Of a DNA stretch of 11,788 nt, positions 7,171 through 11,788 are shown piece after piece. The stretch spans positions 1-11,788 of the forward strand of contig CAKPKZ010000040.1 in assembly GCA_934167435.1 (NCBI GenBank), read 5' to 3'. The notes under the pieces are model-generated. The model did no database searches and was not told the origin of the DNA. It worked only from the letters and a program-made list of their open reading frames with translations. Numbering within the stretch: position 1 is the first letter of the stretch; each line of letters begins with the position of its first letter. The DNA comes from an uncultured Clostridia bacterium (GTDB taxonomy: Bacteria; Bacillota; Clostridia; TANB77; CAG-508). The position numbers were made by a program, and so were the translations under genes.

Positions 7171-7626
7171 CTAATTTTTTATTACATAGGTTATTTCTTT
7201 ATTTAAAGTTTCAAATTTTAATGTTACTTTTACTGCATCTTTTCCATTTTCTATTAAATGCTCAAATTTACAGTCTTCTACTCCACTTGCTATTTTTACA
7301 TAATTTTGATAAATTGCTTTGTTACTTGGTATATAAGTATATTGGTTATTGGTAGAAAATACTACATAACTTTCTTCTGGTTCATCATTATTTGTATTAT
7401 CGTTTATTAATGCGCATTCTAATACTTTGTTTCCTTTTGTATTAATTTCTTCTGTAAAGTAACTATTAAATTTTGTATATTCATTAATTGAATCTGTTTT
7501 TACTGTGTATTGTTGTATATTGTTATAAAAATATGATGTTACAACTGAAACTACTGCAACAGTAATTAACATTACTATTACATATATAGTTACCGAAATT
7601 AATGTTATACCTTTTTCAGATTTCAT
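7171..7626 (-). CDS. Minor prepilin-like protein with Ser at mature position 5
   Basis: A 151-residue protein starting MKSEKG, followed by ITLISVTIYVIVMLITVAVVS, a prepilin leader of six residues and a hydrophobic helix. Mature position 5 is Ser. After the helix comes a polar region (SYFYNNIQQYTVKTDSINEY) and an alpha/beta domain with VVFSTNNQYTYI and VKVTLKFETLNKEITYVI strands, the general look of PilW/ComGF-like minor pilins. The start has GGGAG 8 nt upstream and lies 1 bp after the preceding minor pilin's stop. Two Cys are present (CALI ~91 and DCKF ~118), spaced so that a disulfide is possible. The substrate of PilD and PilB/PilC is clear from the N-terminus; its exact role (tip priming, adhesion, DNA binding) cannot be read from sequence. 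A 90-bp AT-rich gap separates it from pilB. Confidence 0.78.
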   Translation of the reverse strand: MKSEKGITLISVTIYVIVMLITVAVVSVVTSYFYNNIQQYTVKTDSINEYTKFNSYFTEEINTKGNKVLECALINDNTNNDEPEESYVVFSTNNQYTYIPSNKAIYQNYVKIASGVEDCKFEHLIENGKDAVKVTLKFETLNKEITYVIKN

Positions 7627-7627
7627 A

Positions 7628-8086
7628 TTAATTCTCCCTTGTTACTGTTGTTTTAAGCTCTACATTTTCAGTATTTTTTCCTACTTTGTATTCTACTTTT
7701 ACAGTTATTATTTTTACTAAATCGTAGCCATTTTCTTCTGGTGTATTATAATTTTTTATTGTTACTTTTAATGAATAACCTTCTTCAATTGCGTCTTTCA
7801 AAATTTTAGCTGTTTTATTTTTTCCATACTCTTCATCTGTTATTTTATTGCTATTATACTCACCAACTATTAAATCATCATAATTTTGTGCTTTTAATTT
7901 TTCCATTACATCAATGGCTATATATGTTGCTTCTGTTTTTCTTTCTAATTGTCTATGTGATGCTGTTATATTGTAAAATATTGTTCCTATTAAAGTCATA
8001 AATAGCATTATTATAATAACTGCCACTGTAATATCAATTCCTGTAAAACCTTTTTCGTCTTTTATTTTCATAAAAATCCCTTTCAT
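7628..8086 (-). CDS. Minor prepilin-like protein with Asp at mature position 5
   Basis: A 152-residue protein with a prepilin N-terminus: ...KDEKG followed by FTGIDITVAVIIIMLFMTLIG, so mature residues are F1, T2, G3, I4, D5. Asp5 replaces the usual Glu5 and makes this the only acidic +5 residue among the four prepilin-like proteins here. The rest (~40-152) is charged, with beta-strand-like C-terminal segments (LVKIITVKVEYKVGKNT), as in small PilV/GspI-type minor pilins. The gene begins 2 bp after the pilD stop. A second ATG at 8069-8071 has AAAGGGA 5 nt upstream and would give the compact leader MKIKDEKG; I find it at least as likely as the outer ATG used here. It is followed 1 bp later by another minor pilin, so the pair is probably co-translated and may form part of a priming tip complex (inference). 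Confidence 0.8.
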   Translation of the reverse strand: MKGIFMKIKDEKGFTGIDITVAVIIIMLFMTLIGTIFYNITASHRQLERKTEATYIAIDVMEKLKAQNYDDLIVGEYNSNKITDEEYGKNKTAKILKDAIEEGYSLKVTIKNYNTPEENGYDLVKIITVKVEYKVGKNTENVELKTTVTREN

Positions 8087-8088
8087 AA

Positions 8089-8904
8089 TTATCCGATTAA
8101 TTTATTATAAAGTAATACAAATAATAATGTTATTACATTTGAGGCTACTAAATAAAATCCTACGCTTATATTGTTTATTATTTTTTTGTCTTTTTTTATA
8201 GCTTTGTTTTTATTTTCTTTTATTTTATTTATTAGTATGTATATTAATATTGAAACTATAGCAAGTATAATTGTGCTAATTGTTGCAAATTCTCCTGTGA
8301 ATATAGCCATTATTATTATTACTATCATAATCCAATTTATGTATTTACTTTTTGCATATTTTTTTAAATTAATTGTGTCTATAAATAAAAATGCTATATA
8401 AAAAATTAAATATATAACATATCTATATATATTAGCTTTTTCTACTATGCATAGATATGCTATATATATAATAGAAATTATAATTCCGTATACGGTTACA
8501 GATTTATTAATTGTTATATTTTCTTTATCTATTCCTGCTATTAAGAATAAGAATGTTAAGTATAATACTAAAAAAGAAAATTCTGCAATTAAGTTTATTG
8601 TTAAATTGTAAATATTTAAATTCATGCAATATGCTATTGTTACAAAACAAATACCAGATAGAAATTCTAAAATAAAGTATCTTGGTCTTATTTTATTTTT
8701 ACAATATCTGCATTTTGCTCCTAAAAAAATATAACTAAATAATGGTATTAAGTCTAAAAATCCTAATTTATGATTGCAATTAGGACAATATGAGTGTTTA
8801 TGTGTTATATCTTCTCCTTTTGGAATTCTATATACTGCTAACGTATAAAAACTTCCAAACATAATTCCTATTATAAATATTATTGTGTAAAAAAATATGT
8901 TCAT
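8089..8904 (-). CDS. pilD: Prepilin peptidase / N-methyltransferase (A24 family) with altered GxGD motif
   Basis: A 271-residue polytopic membrane protein that should cut prepilin leaders after Gly and methylate the new N-terminus. The N-terminal domain is textbook: GSFYTLAVYRIP (17-28), then the zinc-type motif C40-x2-C43 ... C65-x2-C68 around GFLDLIPLFSYIFLGAKCRYC, then RPRYFILEFLSG (73-84). The aspartyl-protease half is diverged. The first Asp is likely D126 (AGIDKENITI). The second is likely D176 in FLFIDTINLKKYA, where the family has GxGDxKL, so the Asp remains but both Gly are gone. A late ISVGFYLVASN (246-256) matches the family's 'PFGPFLxxG' loop. Shine-Dalgarno AGGGAG sits 5 nt before the ATG. 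It follows the pilin and precedes two minor pilins by only 2 bp. Identity is secure; protease activity is an inference given the missing glycines. Confidence 0.87.
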   Translation of the reverse strand: MNIFFYTIIFIIGIMFGSFYTLAVYRIPKGEDITHKHSYCPNCNHKLGFLDLIPLFSYIFLGAKCRYCKNKIRPRYFILEFLSGICFVTIAYCMNLNIYNLTINLIAEFSFLVLYLTFLFLIAGIDKENITINKSVTVYGIIISIIYIAYLCIVEKANIYRYVIYLIFYIAFLFIDTINLKKYAKSKYINWIMIVIIIMAIFTGEFATISTIILAIVSILIYILINKIKENKNKAIKKDKKIINNISVGFYLVASNVITLLFVLLYNKLIG

Positions 8905-8927
8905 TTTTTCTCCCTATTTTATAATTT

Positions 8928-8958
8928 AAGCCATACACACTTAGTGTGCGTATGGCTT
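8928..8958 (-). terminator. Stable hairpin between pilA and pilD (partial terminator or mRNA stabiliser)
   Basis: A 13-bp stem (8928-8940 with 8946-8958), interrupted only by one position that is a G-U wobble in the minus-strand RNA, closes a 5-nt loop (8941-8945). It begins 21 nt after the pilA stop codon. After the stem the minus strand reads UUAAAUUAUAAAA rather than a long U-run, so a full intrinsic terminator is doubtful. A 3' structure that protects the pilin message, or leaky termination lowering pilD and later genes, fits better. Confidence 0.65.
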
Positions 8959-8979
8959 TGGTTTTATTAAATTATTAGT

Positions 8980-9414
8980 TTACTCTACTTTTTTTGTAAC
9001 ATCTAAACTAGCAGCAGCATCATTTGTTTTTTCTGTATAAGTAACATTAAATGTAATTCCACTTAAAGTTGCTTCTAATTTATGCACACCCTCTGCATCT
9101 GGAGTAGTTGAAGCAGCTGTAATAGTTAATGAATTATCATTTGCTTTTGCTAATTTTGCAATGTTAGCTGCAGTAACTGTATTTTCTGATCCAGTATATG
9201 AAGGATCAGCTTTATTAGCCATAATTTCTGAAATAGCTAATGAAACATCTTCTGTTACTTGTGCTTTTGCATTTTTTTCTTTTGAATCAGATGCTTTTGT
9301 TAATATACCATTATCTCCTGTTAACATAGCGATTGATACCCCCGCTAAAATTAATAAAACAATGATTGTGATAACTAATGCTACTAATGTAACACCTTTT
9401 TCTTGTTTAAACAT
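8980..9414 (-). CDS. pilA: Major type IV pilin (prepilin), Clostridia 'TLVALVIT' type
   Basis: A 144-residue prepilin. The leader MFKQEKG is seven residues; cleavage after Gly7 leaves mature VTLVALVITIIVLLILAGVS, the hydrophobic assembly helix. The globular part (~45-144) is Ala/Thr-rich, slightly acidic and free of Cys, so the disulfide loop of proteobacterial pilins is absent. Mature residue 5, normally Glu, is Ala. The start is supported by AGGAGG 8 nt before the ATG. An AT-rich 82-bp gap lies upstream, in which I find no convincing promoter; a stable hairpin lies downstream. Ile codons are 7 ATT, 3 ATC and 1 ATA, whereas nearby genes use ATA freely. This, and the gene's position, suggest high expression and hence the major pilin. 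PilB, PilC and PilD for its assembly are in the same operon. Major rather than minor status is an inference. Confidence 0.88.
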   Translation of the reverse strand: MFKQEKGVTLVALVITIIVLLILAGVSIAMLTGDNGILTKASDSKEKNAKAQVTEDVSLAISEIMANKADPSYTGSENTVTAANIAKLAKANDNSLTITAASTTPDAEGVHKLEATLSGITFNVTYTEKTNDAAASLDVTKKVE

Positions 9415-9496
9415 GTGTTTTTCCTCCTTTTCTTTTGAATTTTTATATTTTTTGATATATTTATCTTTTTAATAAATATAACGTTAATAACTAAAT

Positions 9497-9934
9497 TTAT
9501 TTTAATCCTTTATTTTGAAAATAAGCTGTGTTTGATTGGTTTTCTTTATTTCCAGAATTAGAATTTGCTGTATTATTACCTGCTGTACTATTAGTTCCAG
9601 CAGAAGCATTATTTGTTGTATTAGCTGCTGCTGTATTTTCTTCTTTTTCATAAGAAGAAAATGGATTTGGTTTTCCAGGTTTGTAATCTTTTATTCTTTT
9701 ATAATTATCTAAGTCTGTTGGGTCTACTTCGTAAGTTAATATTACTTCGCTTTCGTTTACCCCATCGTTTTTGTTTAATTCTTCTTTTAAGTTTTCTGGT
9801 GTTGTATAAGATACTTTTTCTGGCATAACCTTATTTGTTGGTACATATCCATATAATAATACTGACAATATTAAGATTATAGCTAAACAAAGAAGCAATG
9901 TTATTATTATTTCTCTTATAATCGTTTTAGCCAT
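9497..9934 (-). CDS. Small single-TM protein in the PilP position of the pilus operon (function unproven)
   Basis: A 145-residue protein with a short basic cytoplasmic tip and one strong TM helix (residues 8-30, IIITLLLCLAIILILSVLLYGY). An extracytoplasmic stretch of ~70 residues follows, holding YKPGKPNPFSSY at 84-95, then a low-complexity Asn/Thr/Ala/Ser/Gly tail (~100-136) and NKGLK at the end. It starts 18 bp after pilO with AGGAG before the ATG and precedes the pilin gene. Its position after PilM-PilN-PilO, and the GKPNPF segment, recall PilP/GspC proteins, which have a 'DPF' motif after the TM linker. However, there is no lipobox and no clear HR domain, and a monoderm has no PilQ secretin for PilP to bind. 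I call it a PilP-position protein only. It could equally be a lineage-specific accessory or a wall-spanning partner of PilO, whose tail has a similar composition. Confidence 0.6.
   Translation of the reverse strand: MAKTIIREIIITLLLCLAIILILSVLLYGYVPTNKVMPEKVSYTTPENLKEELNKNDGVNESEVILTYEVDPTDLDNYKRIKDYKPGKPNPFSSYEKEENTAAANTTNNASAGTNSTAGNNTANSNSGNKENQSNTAYFQNKGLK
9527..9637 (-). repeat. Low-complexity tail of the PilP-position protein
   Basis: These codons give a run rich in Asn, Thr, Ala, Ser and Gly (residues ~100-136). It resembles in composition the PilO tail encoded just upstream, but with more Ala and Gly and without the strict TN alternation. Two neighbouring extracytoplasmic proteins ending in this way is unlikely to be chance. 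Confidence 0.5.
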
Positions 9935-9952
9935 ATTATACTCCTTTATGAT

Positions 9953-10702
9953 TTATTTTTGTGTATTATTTGCAACATTGTTTTTATTTGTATTTGTACT
10001 GTTTGAGTTTGTATTTGTTGCTTTTGTATTGCTATTTGTATTTGCTGTATTAGTGTTTGTATTTGTGTTTGTTGTATTTGTATTATTTGTTACTGTTGTA
10101 TTTACTTGTGTATTAGATATATCTATAATTGCTATATCTTTACATACAAACGTTGCTTGTAAATCTGTTGTATCTGTATTAGGAACCATTTTAAAATCTT
10201 CAATTTTAAATCCTAATTGTGAGTCATTTTCAACTGATGATATAAAATCTGAAATTCCTATATAACTTCCATTTGCTGTAAAATTTAAATTATATGTTTC
10301 TTGTGTTGTATTAGTTCCTTTTGTTACATCTATTTTTATAGTAACTCCTTCGCTTGTTGCATGATTTCCTAATTTTGTCCATAAAAATTCAATGTTGTAT
10401 TTTGTTAATTGTTTTGCTGTTGCAACATCATCGCTAGAACTAATTGTTACCATGTCTTCATAATTTTTCTTTTCTGTTTGTAATTTTTTTGTATCTGTTT
10501 CTATATTGCTTAATGCTTTTGGGTAATCTGTACTTGCTAATTTTGTTGCTTGTTCTATTGTTGTGTCTAACTCATCATTTTTGTCTTGTATTCCTTTTAC
10601 TCCTAAAATGCTTATACTTCCTATTCCCAATCCATTAAATACTACATATATATTTAAAGCTAACAATAAAGCTATAAGGACTAATAATAATAATTTTTTC
10701 AT
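9953..10702 (-). CDS. pilO: PilO-like type IV pilus alignment protein with Asn/Thr-rich tail
   Basis: This 249-residue protein has one N-terminal TM helix (residues 3-23), a helical coiled-coil stretch (~38-110) and a compact ferredoxin-like alpha/beta domain (~115-195, including GSYIGISDFISSVEND). That is the usual PilO layout: short cytoplasmic tail, one TM segment, extracytoplasmic coiled coil and domain. It lies directly after pilMN with a 4-bp overlap; its Shine-Dalgarno AAGGAG sits inside the end of pilMN, 7 nt before the ATG. PilO pairs with the PilN half to align the assembly platform. The odd part is residues ~197-249, almost entirely Asn and Thr with some Ser, Ala and Lys in a TNTN pattern. 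Normal PilO proteins stop near residue 200. The tail would lie outside the membrane and might cross or contact the cell wall (inference). Assignment rests on position and architecture more than on sharp motifs. Confidence 0.8.
   Translation of the reverse strand: MKKLLLLVLIALLLALNIYVVFNGLGIGSISILGVKGIQDKNDELDTTIEQATKLASTDYPKALSNIETDTKKLQTEKKNYEDMVTISSSDDVATAKQLTKYNIEFLWTKLGNHATSEGVTIKIDVTKGTNTTQETYNLNFTANGSYIGISDFISSVENDSQLGFKIEDFKMVPNTDTTDLQATFVCKDIAIIDISNTQVNTTVTNNTNTTNTNTNTNTANTNSNTKATNTNSNSTNTNKNNVANNTQK
9956..10114 (-). repeat. Low-complexity hexamer-like repeat encoding the PilO Asn/Thr tail
   Basis: On the plus strand the stretch is dominated by degenerate units such as TTTGTA, TTTGTG and TTTGCT. 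On the coding strand these read as alternating AAY and ACA codons (Asn-Thr), with some Ser, Ala and Lys codons. The units are imperfect, so this is a decayed short tandem repeat rather than a clean microsatellite. Because units are 6 bp, gain or loss by slippage would keep the reading frame. Confidence 0.6.
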
Positions 10703-11788
10703 GGCAAGTCTCCTTCTATTTTTACTGTAATTACACTATTTTCTTTTTGTCCTGTTGTAGAAATTACATTTGTTAAAATATTATCTGTTTTTATTTTTGC
10801 TTTTAAATATCCTAATTGTTCATATTTATTTGATTGTGCATTTATTTCTATATGTGAACCAGATGTATTTTGTATAGATGTAATTTGAACATTTTCTGGT
10901 ATAACAAACATTATTTGTCCTAATAAATTTGGAATTGCATTTCTTGTTTTATTAGCTTCACTAATTTTATTGTTTAAATCTTGTAAGTTTTTTATCATTT
11001 GTGTATATTCATTTGTTTTTGATTTAATTTTATTGTCGTCTGTGTTTGCAAGTGCTATTTGTGAATTAGTATCTGCTATTAAACTTTTTGCTTCATCTTC
11101 TTTTTTATTCATTTGGTCATTTAACAATCCCGAAAATCCGCCATATACTGCAAATAGTATTATTAACCCAATTACTGTACGTAAAAGATTTATTTCTGTT
11201 TTGTCTAAGGCTTGATTAAAGTCAAATGTTAATAATCCACCTAAATTTTTCTTTTCTTTTTTTGTTTTTTCTGGGTTAGTATCTATTTTTAACCAGTCTG
11301 GTAATTTTTCCATAAATGAAAGATTTTTAAAGTTCATTCCGTCTATTCCTTCATTAAGTCCCATTAAGGCTAAAGAAATAGCAGAGTTTACTTCTATATA
11401 GTCTTTCATATTTATTTCACCAGTGTTTCTTACAAATTCTGGTTTTAGTATTTCGCATTTTACTTCTGTTAAATATTCTTGGAAGTATAAATCTACATTG
11501 TTTATTAACGCTGCTGTTCCTGTAATATAAACTTTATTTATTGTTGCTGTGCTTTCATTTATTATTTTTCTAACACTACCTACTATAGAATATAAAGTTG
11601 GCATTACATATTCTAAATAACTTGTTTCTACTTCTTGTAATTCTTTTCCTTCTGATGTGTATATTGTTATGTTTTTGCATATATCATAAGATTTAGAATA
11701 AGAATTTTCTACAAGATTTATTTTTCTTAATATGTCTTCGCTTCCTTCTTCTAATGTTATAACATCATATATTTTTTGTTCTAATATT
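10699..11788 (-). CDS. pilMN: PilM-PilN fusion protein, type IV pilus alignment complex (5' end beyond window)
   Basis: The frame stays open to the window edge, so the N-terminus is missing; about 362 residues are visible. The first ~155 visible residues look like the C-terminal lobe of PilM, the actin-like cytoplasmic protein. They include KVYITGTAALINNVD, which matches the 'GGxxxLxG' nucleotide-fold segment, and NSAISLALMGL, which matches PilM's 'AxGLALRGL'. A basic linker follows, then one TM helix (visible residues ~203-225, RTVIGLIILFAVYGGF). After it come a coiled coil and a small alpha/beta domain (VIPENVQITSI...) typical of PilN. In most diderms PilM and PilN are separate proteins that bind each other; a pilMN fusion is known from Clostridioides difficile. 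The TGA stop overlaps the pilO start (ATGA), so the two are probably translationally coupled. The fused protein should link cytoplasmic PilM to the membrane PilN/PilO pair. Identification is firm; the missing N-terminal half was not seen. Confidence 0.88.
   Translation of the reverse strand, partial: ILEQKIYDVITLEEGSEDILRKINLVENSYSKSYDICKNITIYTSEGKELQEVETSYLEYVMPTLYSIVGSVRKIINESTATINKVYITGTAALINNVDLYFQEYLTEVKCEILKPEFVRNTGEINMKDYIEVNSAISLALMGLNEGIDGMNFKNLSFMEKLPDWLKIDTNPEKTKKEKKNLGGLLTFDFNQALDKTEINLLRTVIGLIILFAVYGGFSGLLNDQMNKKEDEAKSLIADTNSQIALANTDDNKIKSKTNEYTQMIKNLQDLNNKISEANKTRNAIPNLLGQIMFVIPENVQITSIQNTSGSHIEINAQSNKYEQLGYLKAKIKTDNILTNVISTTGQKENSVITVKIEGDLP

Noticed and set aside
9415..9496. 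Search for a dedicated pilA promoter in the 82-bp gap
   Set aside because: Candidates such as TTAACG with a loosely matching -10 box score poorly, and random matches are expected in sequence this AT-rich; no promoter is called.
9956..10114. Repetitive TTTGTA-type units, considered as a CRISPR-like or intergenic repeat array
   Set aside because: Units are 6 bp, degenerate, without spacers, and lie in frame inside the end of pilO, encoding an Asn/Thr tail.
1..11788. tRNA, rRNA, riboswitch (including c-di-GMP types), insertion sequences, integrase sites and CRISPR arrays
   Set aside because: Nothing resembling them was seen; intergenic gaps are all under 100 bp and AT-rich, with only the hairpins and promoters listed.

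Overview
This 11.8 kb window is very AT-rich. Every gene I can support lies on the minus strand, with AGGAGG-type ribosome binding sites. Together with a type IV pilus (T4P) locus that has no outer-membrane secretin in view, a fused PilM-PilN protein, and pilins of the 'KG(I/V)TLxALVIT' type, this points to a low-GC monoderm Firmicute of the Clostridia class, probably gut-associated. I cannot name a genus.

Layout, in transcription order (high to low coordinates): the window opens inside a fused pilMN gene, followed by pilO and a small one-TM protein in the PilP position. Then come the major pilin gene pilA, a stable hairpin, a prepilin peptidase (pilD), two minor prepilin-like proteins, and pilB, pilT and pilC (assembly ATPase, retraction-type ATPase, platform protein). 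Spacing is tight (4 bp overlap to 90 bp), so 11788 to 2960 looks like one long pilus operon. A hairpin follows pilC. Next are a ROK-family sugar kinase, an unrecognised 171-residue acidic protein with its own good sigma-A-type promoter, and, behind a second good promoter, a large prepilin-like protein whose 3' end runs off the window.

How the parts fit: PilMN and PilO, perhaps with the small TM protein, form the membrane alignment complex. PilC is the membrane platform, PilB drives assembly, and PilT is the likely disassembly motor. PilD trims the leaders of PilA, the two minor pilins and the large edge protein. That edge protein carries almost the same N-terminal helix as PilA, then a BIG2 immunoglobulin-like domain, then a domain with FVWIPV and GFYVGRYE motifs reminiscent of the formylglycine-generating-enzyme / C-type-lectin fold. 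It is best read as an adhesin-like subunit built to enter the same pilus.

The most unusual points are: none of the four prepilin-like N-termini has the canonical Glu at mature position 5 (Ala, Asp, Ser, Ala); the peptidase has lost the glycines of its GxGD motif; PilB and PilT have altered nucleotide-binding motifs; and PilO and its neighbour end in Asn/Thr/Ala-rich low-complexity tails.
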